Translations under genes and position numbers: made by a program
DNA from: an uncultured Amaricoccus sp.
Lineage (GTDB): Bacteria > Pseudomonadota > Alphaproteobacteria > Rhodobacterales > Rhodobacteraceae
Direction: 5' to 3'
Assembly: GCF_937858865.1 (NCBI RefSeq)
Contig: NZ_CALLYO010000234.1
Span: 1 to 9,319 of the forward strand
DNA length: 9,319 bases
Shown here: positions 1-5,832 of the stretch, piece by piece
Layout of the letters: every line of letters starts with the position of its first letter
How positions within the stretch are numbered: position 1 is the stretch's first letter
Notes under the pieces: model-generated
Databases searched by the model: none
What the model was told of the DNA's origin: nothing
What the model saw: only the letters and a program-made list of their open reading frames with translations

Positions 1-452
1 TAGCCGGCGAGGCCGACGAGGATGCCGTAGTAGATGGCGACGCCGAGGAGCGCGAGGCCGGCGACCAGCATGCCGGTGACGGCGCCGGCCTTGAAGGCGA
101 GCTCGAGGCCCTGGGCGAGGCCCTTGGAGGCGGCCTGGGCGGTGCGGACGTTGGCGCGCACCGAGACCAGCATGCCGATGAAGCCGGCGGCGCCCGAGAG
201 CACGGCGCCGATCAGGAAGCCGATGGCCACGGTGATCCCGAGCAGCCAGGCGACGATGACGAAGATGATGACGCCGGCGACGGCGATGGTGGTGTACTGG
301 CGGCGCAGGTAGGCGGTGGCGCCTTCCTGGATCGCGCCGGCGATCTCCTGCATCCGGGCATTGCCGGCGTCGGCTTCCATGATCGATCGCGACGCCCAGG
401 CGCCGTAGACGATCGACAGAAGGCCGCAGATGATGACGAGCAACAATGCCAC
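1..452 (-). CDS. hppA: Membrane-bound ion-translocating pyrophosphatase, N-terminal part (gene runs off the left edge)
   Basis: This integral membrane enzyme hydrolyses pyrophosphate and uses the energy to pump H+ (Na+ in some relatives) out of the cytoplasm. About 150 N-terminal residues are visible, against roughly 660-720 for bacterial members. What is seen: a first membrane helix at about residues 2-20, then the family's conserved stretch with [11 protein letters not shown] at 43-53, a second helix at about 55-75, a glycine-rich helix at about 76-97, NVRTAQAA at 101-108, and another helix at about 122-147. The GTG start at 452 is chosen because GGGAG lies eight bases upstream (461-465) and the protein then begins directly with the first helix; an in-frame GTG at 465-467 is possible but would sit on that ribosome site. 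The catalytic DxxxD region and the residues that decide potassium dependence or H+/Na+ choice lie outside the window. It lies downstream of ppa on the same strand but is separated from it by a terminator. Confidence 0.93.
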   Translation of the reverse strand, partial: MALLLVIICGLLSIVYGAWASRSIMEADAGNARMQEIAGAIQEGATAYLRRQYTTIAVAGVIIFVIVAWLLGITVAIGFLIGAVLSGAAGFIGMLVSVRANVRTAQAASKGLAQGLELAFKAGAVTGMLVAGLALLGVAIYYGILVGLAG

Positions 453-491
453 GCTCAGATCTCCCACTCGTGGTTGTGATTTTGCGCGCGG

Positions 492-520
492 ACTATCGCC
501 ATTCGTCGCGGCGGGCGCAA
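492..520 (-). promoter_or_regulatory. Candidate sigma-70-type promoter of hppA
   Basis: On the minus strand TTGCGC (515-520) and GATAGT (492-497) are separated by exactly 17 bases. They match the consensus -35 at three of six positions and the -10 at four of six. The pair lies between the ppa terminator and the hppA ribosome-binding site, where a separate hppA promoter is needed. The match is weak, and a 17-base spacing can arise by chance. Confidence 0.35.
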
Positions 521-550
521 GGCCGAGCCGGCGGGCCGGGGCGGGACGCG

Positions 551-578
551 AAAACCCCGCCGGCGGGGGCCGGCGGGG
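551..578 (-). terminator. Intrinsic terminator after ppa
   Basis: Read on the minus strand, CCCCGCCGGC, a CCCC loop and GCCGGCGGGG form a perfect 10-base-pair stem, directly followed by TTTT (551-554). It begins about 38 bases after the ppa stop codon. No T-run follows on the plus strand, so it acts in the ppa direction. It should end most ppa transcripts before hppA. Confidence 0.8.
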
Positions 579-615
579 CGGGTAGGATCGCGCCCGAATC
601 GCGCCTGAACGGGGC

Positions 616-1167
616 TCAGGCGGCGCTGGACTTCTTGTTGTAGCGCTCGATCGCCTCGACCAGGATCCGCTGGGCGTCGGCCTTGTCGCCCCAGCCGGTG
701 ACCTTGGCCCACTTGCCCTGCTCGAGCGCCTTGTAGTTCTCGAAGAAGTGCCAGATGCGCTCGCGGTGGCGGGTCGGCAGGTCCTGCAGGTCCTGGATCT
801 CGGCCTGGAAGGGGTCGATCTTCTCGAGCGGCATGGCGATCAGCTTGTCGTCGAGGCCGCCGTCGTCCTCCATGTGCAGGACGCCGATCAGCCGGCAGCG
901 GATGACCGAGCCGGCGATCAGGGTGACCTCGGTGCGGACCATGACGTCGACCGGGTCGCCGTCCTCGTGCAGGGTGTTGGGGACGAAGCCGTAGTTGTTG
1001 GGGTAGAACATCGGCACGTTGACGATGCGGTCGACGAAGAGGGCGCCCGAGTCCTTGTCGATCTCGTACTTGACCGGCGCCCCGCCGGCCGGGCCGCCCG
1101 GGATCTCGATCACCACGTTGATGTCGTAGGGAGGATTCTCGCCGGGCGGAATCTTGTCGAGTTGCAT
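616..1167 (-). CDS. ppa: Soluble inorganic pyrophosphatase, family I
   Basis: This cytoplasmic Mg2+-dependent enzyme splits pyrophosphate into two phosphates, pulling nucleotide, nucleic-acid and aminoacyl-tRNA synthesis forward. The 183-residue length is normal for bacterial (hexameric) family I enzymes. Nearly all active-site residues known from the E. coli enzyme can be placed: E21, K33, E35, R47, Y59, the EDGDPVDV signature with D69, D71 and D74, then D101, D106, K108, and Y145-K146 in [10 protein letters not shown]. One oddity is a glycine-rich loop between E21 and K33 ([12 protein letters not shown]), three residues longer than in E. coli. The ATG start at 1167 gives the expected MxxDKIPxGxNPP-like N-terminus; GGAG lies ten bases upstream and GAGAG closer. 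The 95-base gap to the preceding transporter gene holds a candidate terminator. A TATGCT at about 1204-1209 could be a ppa -10 box, but no good -35 goes with it. Confidence 0.97.
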   Translation of the reverse strand: MQLDKIPPGENPPYDINVVIEIPGGPAGGAPVKYEIDKDSGALFVDRIVNVPMFYPNNYGFVPNTLHEDGDPVDVMVRTEVTLIAGSVIRCRLIGVLHMEDDGGLDDKLIAMPLEKIDPFQAEIQDLQDLPTRHRERIWHFFENYKALEQGKWAKVTGWGDKADAQRILVEAIERYNKKSSAA

Positions 1168-1222
1168 GGGTCTCTCGCTCCAGTCGGTTCGCGGCGCGCC
1201 CTAGCATATTCGCAGGCGCAAC

Positions 1223-1257
1223 AAAAGGGCGATTCGGGGGCGGCCCCTGCCCCGCCC
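1223..1257 (-). terminator. Possible terminator of the DMT transporter gene
   Basis: Just after the stop codon of the DMT gene, the minus strand can fold as an outer GGGCG/CGCCC stem and an inner GGGG/CCCC stem around a CCG loop, with an unpaired five-base stretch on each side between them. TTTT (1223-1226) follows directly. The internal mismatch makes it weaker than the ppa terminator. Confidence 0.4.
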
Positions 1258-1262
1258 GCCGG

Positions 1263-2138
1263 TCAGCCGGGGGCGCGGCGGCGGGTTTCCTCGCGGAGGT
1301 TGACGAGGTTGCCGGCGATGATGAGGGCGGCGCCGAGGAAGATCGCGAGGCGCAGCGACTCGCCGTAGACCCACATGCCGACGAGCGCGATGAGCGGCAG
1401 GCGGATGAACTCCATCGGCGCGACGATCGAGGCGGGGGCGTGGCCGAGGGCGGAGGTGAGCGCATAGTGGGCGCTGAGGCCGGTCACGCCGACGACGAGG
1501 AGCCAGGGGAAGGTGGCGGCGGAGGGCGCCGGGATGCCGCCGGGCAGCGAGAGCAGGAGGCTGGCGGTGGCCTGCAGCAGCGTCATCCAGAAGAGGACGC
1601 AGAGCACGCTGTCGAAGCGCATGATGCGCTTGGTGTAGATGGTGTTGAGCGCGAAGCAGACCGCGGCGACGAGGGCGGCGGCGTGGCCTGGCCCGAGCGC
1701 GGTCGCGCCGGGCTGGGCGACGACGAGGACGCCGAGAAAGCCGAGGCCGGCGCCGGCGAGGCGGGTGCGGGTCAGCGTCTCGCCGAGCAGGAAGGGCGCG
1801 AGCAGCGCGACCCAGATCGGGCTGGTGAACTCGAGCGCGACGAGCTGGCTGAGCGGGATCAGCATCACGGCGTAGAACCAGAGGTTCTGGCCGGTGAAGT
1901 GGAAGAGGTTGCGCTTCAGGTGCAGCGCCATGTGCCGGCTCCGCACCTGGGCGAAGCCGCGCGGGCTGGCGGCGAGGGCGGCGAGGGTGATCGCGAGGCC
2001 GATGCCCGAGCGGTAGAGCATGAGCTCGAAGGTGTTCATCTCCACCTGGATCTCGCGCCCCGCCACCGCCATGGCGACGAAGGAGACGACCGCGCCCATC
2101 ATCCAGGCGGCCGCCTTGAGGGGCTGCGAGCGATCCAT
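1263..2138 (-). CDS. EamA-type drug/metabolite transporter (DMT superfamily), substrate unknown
   Basis: A predicted inner-membrane transporter of 291 residues with about ten membrane helices and almost no soluble part, the usual size for two-repeat EamA proteins. The two halves are visible: repeat 1 runs from about residue 10 to 140 and contains YRSGIGL (42-48) and the typical LLGE (117-120); repeat 2 runs from about 150 to 280 and contains the matching VYGES (257-261). Residues 281-291 form a basic cytoplasmic tail. Family members export or import amino acids, nucleosides, S-adenosylmethionine or drugs, and the sequence does not say which. I chose the ATG at 2138 because the protein then enters its first helix after about ten residues. 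The longer reading frame, up to 2294, would add arginine- and proline-rich sequence and overlap the divergent antiporter gene. The Shine-Dalgarno sequence is weak. It reads away from the Kef-type gene. Confidence 0.9.
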   Translation of the reverse strand: MDRSQPLKAAAWMMGAVVSFVAMAVAGREIQVEMNTFELMLYRSGIGLAITLAALAASPRGFAQVRSRHMALHLKRNLFHFTGQNLWFYAVMLIPLSQLVALEFTSPIWVALLAPFLLGETLTRTRLAGAGLGFLGVLVVAQPGATALGPGHAAALVAAVCFALNTIYTKRIMRFDSVLCVLFWMTLLQATASLLLSLPGGIPAPSAATFPWLLVVGVTGLSAHYALTSALGHAPASIVAPMEFIRLPLIALVGMWVYGESLRLAIFLGAALIIAGNLVNLREETRRRAPG

Positions 2139-2164
2139 GGCTGCCGGACTTAGGCCGGCCGTGC

Positions 2165-2181
2165 CGGGGCAGCAAGCCCCG
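2165..2181. promoter_or_regulatory. Perfect 6-bp inverted repeat in the divergent control region
   Basis: CGGGGC and GCCCCG flank a five-base AGCAA spacer. The site lies upstream of both the DMT gene (start 2138) and the Kef-type gene (start 2254), just before the candidate Kef promoter. It could be an operator or an RNA hairpin in the DMT leader. In such GC-rich DNA a 6-bp repeat can also be chance. Confidence 0.3.
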
Positions 2182-2193
2182 TCGGCGCGGCGG

Positions 2194-2223
2194 TTGCCAG
2201 GGCGGGCGCGCCGGGAATAGGAG
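2194..2223 (+). promoter_or_regulatory. Candidate promoter of the Kef-type antiporter gene
   Basis: TTGCCA (2194-2199) matches the -35 consensus at five of six positions. The best -10 candidates lie in AATAGGAG (2216-2223) at 16-18 bases spacing, but match only three of six positions. It ends about 30 bases before the chosen start codon. The -35 box is good and the -10 box poor. Confidence 0.35.
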
Positions 2224-2253
2224 TTGGGCGAGGCGACCGGGAAGGGACAAGCG

Positions 2254-4032
2254 ATGGAAGAAGCCGCCGCCCACGGCCCCGATCTCGTCAGCATCGTCGT
2301 GCTGCTTGCCGCCGGGGTGGTGGCGGTGCCGCTCTTCCGGCGGATCGGCCTCGGCTCGGTGCTCGGCTATCTGGCGGCGGGGCTGGTCATCGGGCCGTTC
2401 GGGCTCGGGCTCTTCAGCGACCCGGAGACCATCCTGCACGTCGCCGAGCTCGGGGTCGTGCTCTTCCTCTTCGCCATCGGGCTCGAGATGCAGCCCTCGC
2501 GCCTCTGGGCGATGCGGGGCGAGATCTTCGGCCTCGGCCTCGCCCAGGTCGGGCTCTGCATGCTGCTGCTCTGGACCGTCGGCCTCGCGCTCGGCTATCC
2601 GGTGGCGGCCTCGCTGATCTCGGGCACCGGCTTCGTGCTCACCTCGACCGCCATCGTCATGCAGATGCTCGAGGAACGCGGCGACCTCAACCAGCCGAAC
2701 GGGCGGCGGATCATCGCCATCCTGCTGCTCGAGGACCTGGCGATCGTGCCGCTGCTCGCGCTCGTCGCCTTCCTCGCGCCGGGCGGCGAGAGCGTGACGC
2801 TCGCGCACCGGCTCGGCTCGGTCGCGATCGGCCTCGCCGCCATCGCGGCGCTGGTCGCGGCCGGGCGGTGGCTGCTCAACCCCCTGTTCCGCATCCTCGC
2901 CATGTCGCGGGCGCGCGAGGTGATGACGGCGGCCGCCCTGCTCGTCGTCCTCGGCGCGGCGCTCCTCATGCAGGCGGCCGGCCTCTCGATGGCGATGGGC
3001 GCCTTCCTCGCCGGCGTGCTGCTCTCGGAATCGACCTACCGCCACCAGCTCGAGGCCGACGTCGAGCCCTTCCGCGGCATCCTGCTCGGGCTCTTCTTCC
3101 TCAGTGTCGGCATGGCGCTCGACCTCGAGGTCATCGCCCGCAACCTCGGGCTGGTCGCGGTCAGCGTCGCGGGCTTCATGCTGCTCAAGTCGCTCGGCAT
3201 CTACGCGGTGGCGCGGATCGGCCGCGCCAGCCACGCCGAGGCGCTGGAGCGGGCGGTGCTGATGGCGCAGGGCGGCGAGTTCGCCTTCGTGCTCTACGGC
3301 GCGGCGGTGGCGGTCGGCCTCCTCGGCCCGGAGGAGAACGCGATCCTCGTCGCGGTCATCATCGTCTCGATGGCGCTGACGCCGCTCATGGTCATCCTGC
3401 ACGACCGGCTCGCCCCGCGGGCGGGGCCGAGCACCGACGGGCTGGAGGCGCCGGACGGGCTGCACGGCAACGCGCTCATCATCGGCTTCGGCCGGGTCGG
3501 GCAGATCGTCAGCCAGCCGCTGCTCGCCCGCGGCTTCGAGATCGCCATGATCGAGACCGACCCGGAGATGATCGAGGCGGCGGCCGATTTCGGCTTCAAG
3601 GTGCATTACGGCGACGGGACGCGGCTCGACATCCTGCACGCCGCCGGCGCCGACGCGGCGGGGGTGATCGTCGTCTGCGTCGACGACCGCGAGGCGGCGG
3701 TGCAGATCGTCGAACTCTGCAAGGCCGAGTTCCCGCTGGTGCCGGTGCTGGCGCGGTCCTTCGACCGGCAGGAGGCGCTGCGGCTGGTCGAGGCCGGGGT
3801 CGACTGGCAGATCCGCGAGACGCTGCTCTCGGCCTTCGCGCTCGGCGAGAAGACGCTGCGCACGCTCGGCGTCCCCGAGGAGGAGGCGGCCGAGGTGATG
3901 GAGGACGTGCGCAGCCGCGACGAGATGCGCTTCGAGCGCGAGCTCGTCGGCGGGATCAAGGCGGCGCACGACCTCATCCGCGGCAACCTGCCGGGCAGGA
4001 ACGAGGGCGCGGCGCCGCGCGAGCCGTCGTGA
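2254..4032 (+). CDS. Kef-type potassium/proton antiporter (CPA2 family) with TrkA-N (RCK) domain
   Basis: An inner-membrane cation/proton antiporter of 592 residues, most like the KefB/KefC potassium-efflux systems that acidify the cytoplasm during electrophile stress. Residues 1 to about 385 form about 12-13 membrane helices with CPA2 landmarks: TSTAIV at 130-135, LLEDLAIVP with the ion-binding-type D161, LFFLSVGMALDL at about 280-291, and AQGGEFAFV at 338-346. After a linker comes a cytosolic Rossmann domain: NALIIGFGRVGQ (406-417, with G411, G413 and G416 as the nucleotide-binding glycines), an acidic strand end in IETD, and YGDGT. This matches the KefC regulatory domain. The ATG at 2254 has AGGGA six bases upstream; an in-frame TTG at 2224 has no such site. 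No KefF/KefG-type oxidoreductase is next to it, so glutathione control is unproven. A DUF1697 gene follows, overlapping by four bases. The cation could also be Na+. Confidence 0.93.
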   Translation: MEEAAAHGPDLVSIVVLLAAGVVAVPLFRRIGLGSVLGYLAAGLVIGPFGLGLFSDPETILHVAELGVVLFLFAIGLEMQPSRLWAMRGEIFGLGLAQVGLCMLLLWTVGLALGYPVAASLISGTGFVLTSTAIVMQMLEERGDLNQPNGRRIIAILLLEDLAIVPLLALVAFLAPGGESVTLAHRLGSVAIGLAAIAALVAAGRWLLNPLFRILAMSRAREVMTAAALLVVLGAALLMQAAGLSMAMGAFLAGVLLSESTYRHQLEADVEPFRGILLGLFFLSVGMALDLEVIARNLGLVAVSVAGFMLLKSLGIYAVARIGRASHAEALERAVLMAQGGEFAFVLYGAAVAVGLLGPEENAILVAVIIVSMALTPLMVILHDRLAPRAGPSTDGLEAPDGLHGNALIIGFGRVGQIVSQPLLARGFEIAMIETDPEMIEAAADFGFKVHYGDGTRLDILHAAGADAAGVIVVCVDDREAAVQIVELCKAEFPLVPVLARSFDRQEALRLVEAGVDWQIRETLLSAFALGEKTLRTLGVPEEEAAEVMEDVRSRDEMRFERELVGGIKAAHDLIRGNLPGRNEGAAPREPS

Positions 4033-4568
4033 GCCGGCCCTTCGTCGCGCTCCTCTACAGCATCTCCATTGCCGAGGGGCGGCGTCTGGTGATGGCCGAC
4101 CTGCGCGATCTGGCGGCGGATCTCGGGCTCGAGCGGCCGCGCACGCTGCTTGCGACCGGCAACCTCCTCTTCGAGGCCGAGGGCGACGCGCGGGCGATCG
4201 AGGCGCGGCTGGAGCCCGCCTTCGCCGAACGCTTCGGCCGGGCGGTCTCCATCATCGTCCGCGACGGGACCGGCTGGCCGCGGCTGATGGCGGCCAATCC
4301 CTTCCCGGAGGCGGCCGAGCGGGAGCCGGCGCGGGTCGCGGTGCGGGTGATGCGCACGCCCGCCGACGCGGCGGCGGTGGCGCGGCTCTCGCCCTATCTC
4401 GCGCCGGGCGAGCGGCTGGCCGTGGCCGGCGGCGATCTCTGGGTGCACCTGCCGGACGGCTTCGCCCCCTCCCGGCTGCCGGGTGCGATCACGCCGCGGC
4501 GCGAGGGGATCGGCACCTTCCGCAACTGGAACACGGTGAAGCGGATCGGGGCGGCGCTGGCCGGGTGA
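4029..4568 (+). CDS. DUF1697 family protein, function unknown
   Basis: A 179-residue, probably cytoplasmic protein with the DUF1697 layout. An N-terminal FVALLYSISIAEGR segment matches the usual xLLRGINVGG position, followed by MADLRDLAADLGL, TLLATGNLLFEA (usually SGNVVF), NPFPEA near the middle, and the C-terminal hallmark GTFRNWNTVKRI. The first motif has lost its usual arginine and glycines, so this is a divergent member. The biochemical function of the family is not established. The GTG start is chosen because it overlaps the preceding stop codon (GTGA) and gives the full N-terminus; an ATG further in (4092) would remove the first conserved strand. No Shine-Dalgarno sequence precedes it, which fits translation by ribosomes finishing the antiporter gene. 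The close coupling suggests a shared physiological setting with the antiporter, but that is inference. Confidence 0.88.
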   Translation: MSRPFVALLYSISIAEGRRLVMADLRDLAADLGLERPRTLLATGNLLFEAEGDARAIEARLEPAFAERFGRAVSIIVRDGTGWPRLMAANPFPEAAEREPARVAVRVMRTPADAAAVARLSPYLAPGERLAVAGGDLWVHLPDGFAPSRLPGAITPRREGIGTFRNWNTVKRIGAALAG

Positions 4569-4634
4569 GGCGCGGGTTCTGGTCCGAGCGGCGCCGTTGC
4601 CCCCGGCCGTGCTCATCGCGAGCGGTGCGGTGCA

Positions 4635-4656
4635 GGAGCATGTCCGGTGCATGTCC
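4635..4656. repeat. Tandem 11-bp repeat in the convergent gap
   Basis: GGAGCATGTCC and GGTGCATGTCC lie head to tail and differ at one base. Each unit is nearly a palindrome around CATG. They occupy the middle of the 114-base gap between the ends of the DUF1697 gene and anmK. No stem followed by a T-run was found in this gap on either strand, so no intrinsic terminator is visible for either gene. Confidence 0.6.
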
Positions 4657-4682
4657 CGAGCGATGCCGTGCGGTGGCCGCGC

Positions 4683-5765
4683 TCACTCCTCCGGGCGGCT
4701 GATGCGGCCGCCCGAGACCGGCAGGCGGACGCCGGTGGTCGCGGGCGCCGAGGTCGGCAGGCCGCGCAGCACCCGGACGGCGAGATAGGCGAAGGCCTGC
4801 GCCTCGAGCATGTCGCCGTCGAGCCCCTCGGCCTCGACCGGCGCGACCTCGCCGTTCGTCCGCTGCGCCAGCATCGCCATCACCGTCCGGTTGCGCCGCC
4901 CGCCGCCGCAGACCAGCCAGCGCGTCACCGGCTCGGGGAAATGCCGCGCCGCCTCGGCGACGCAGGCGACGGTCAGCGCGGCGAGCGTCGCGGCGCCGTC
5001 CTCGGTCGAGAGGGGGGCGACCCGGTCGAGGAAGCCGTGGAAGTCCTGCCGGTCCAGTGACTTCGGCGGCTTCCTTGCGATGAAGGGATGGGCGGCGAGC
5101 GCGGCGAGCACCGTCTCGTCGACGCGGCCCGCCGCGGCGACGGCGCCGTCCTCGTCGAGCGGGCGCCCGAGCCGCTGGTTGAGGAAATCGTCGATCAGCG
5201 CGTTGCCCGGCCCGGTGTCGAAGGCGACAAGCGCGCCCTCGGCCTCCGGCGCCGGGCGGCGCGGGTCGACCCAGGTGACGTTGCCGACGCCGCCGAGGTT
5301 GAGGAAGGCGAGCGGCGCTTCGGCGCCGATCCGGCGGGCGCAGGCGAAGTGGAAGAAGGGGACGAGCGGGGCCCCTTCCCCGCCGCTCGCCACGTCGGCG
5401 GTGCGGAAGTCCCAGACGACCGGTACCCCCGTCTCGCGCGCCAGCAGGTCGCCGCGGCCGACCTGGTGCGTCCCCCTGCCCCGCGGCTCGTGCGCCAGCG
5501 TCTGGCCGTGGAAGCCGACGATCTCCACCCCCGCGAAGCGGCGCACCGCTGCCGCATGTGCCGCGCGCACCCGCGCCTCCACCGCGTCGAGGCCCGGCTC
5601 GCCCGGCCAGCGGCCGAGCGCGGCGCGGAGGAGGGCGCGGTCCTCGGGGGCGTAGGGGGCGAAGGCGGTCGGGCCGAAGGCCGCGATCGTCTCGCCGTCG
5701 GTCTCGACGACCGCCGCATCGACCCCGTCCATCGAGGTGCCCGACATCAGCCCCAGCGCGCGCAT
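4683..5765 (-). CDS. anmK: Anhydro-N-acetylmuramic acid kinase
   Basis: This cytoplasmic enzyme opens the 1,6-anhydro ring of anhydro-MurNAc and phosphorylates it to MurNAc-6-phosphate with ATP, returning peptidoglycan fragments to metabolism. At 360 residues it has the family's normal length. Motifs in order: LMSGTSMDGVD (6-16, phosphate binding), FHGQTLAHEP (85-94), WDFRTADVASGGEGAPLVP (118-136), NLGGVGNVT (156-164), FDTGPGNALID (182-192) with the presumed catalytic base D183, CGGGRRN (286-292), and DGDMLEAQAFAYLA (316-329). The ATG at 5765 is preceded by GGAAGG at good spacing and starts directly before the first conserved strand. A longer frame from 5870 would run into tyrS and adds nothing conserved. 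It is transcribed divergently from tyrS. No NagZ, AmpG or MurQ gene lies in the window. Confidence 0.96.
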   Translation of the reverse strand: MRALGLMSGTSMDGVDAAVVETDGETIAAFGPTAFAPYAPEDRALLRAALGRWPGEPGLDAVEARVRAAHAAAVRRFAGVEIVGFHGQTLAHEPRGRGTHQVGRGDLLARETGVPVVWDFRTADVASGGEGAPLVPFFHFACARRIGAEAPLAFLNLGGVGNVTWVDPRRPAPEAEGALVAFDTGPGNALIDDFLNQRLGRPLDEDGAVAAAGRVDETVLAALAAHPFIARKPPKSLDRQDFHGFLDRVAPLSTEDGAATLAALTVACVAEAARHFPEPVTRWLVCGGGRRNRTVMAMLAQRTNGEVAPVEAEGLDGDMLEAQAFAYLAVRVLRGLPTSAPATTGVRLPVSGGRISRPEE

Positions 5766-5793
5766 CGCCGCCCTTCCGTCCTGCCCGGAACCG

Positions 5794-5800
5794 CTATAGA
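5794..5800. promoter_or_regulatory. Possible shared -10 region for divergent anmK and tyrS
   Basis: The palindrome CTATAG (5794-5799) gives TATAGA on the plus strand and TATAGC on the minus strand, each matching TATAAT at four of six positions. It is the only AT-rich spot in the 67-base gap and would place start sites about 20-30 bases before both genes. No convincing -35 box was found on either side: CTTCCG for tyrS and TTTCGG for anmK are weak. Confidence 0.4.
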
Positions 5801-5832
5801 ACGGCGCCGCCTCGCCCGAAAGGACCGCCGCC

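Noticed and set aside
587..605. ATCGCGCC occurring twice at 11-base spacing downstream of ppa
   Set aside because: It is only eight bases long, made of very common GC-rich words, and has no other supporting structure.
2139..2294. Longer N-terminus for the DMT transporter
   Set aside because: The extra 52 residues are Arg/Pro/Cys-rich without similarity to EamA proteins, and the extension would overlap the start of the divergent antiporter gene.
1201..3969. A 922-codon open frame on the minus strand spanning the DMT gene and most of the antiporter gene
   Set aside because: It runs through a divergent promoter region and opposite to the clearly recognisable antiporter. Its translation is a low-complexity mix of Arg, Asp, Glu, Ala and Pro. 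Such long antisense frames are expected in very GC-rich DNA where stop codons are rare.
4569..4682. Search for a bidirectional terminator between the DUF1697 gene and anmK
   Set aside because: Only short, interrupted stems were found (for example CATCGC at 4614-4619 with GCGATG at 4660-4665, far apart), with no T-run on either strand.
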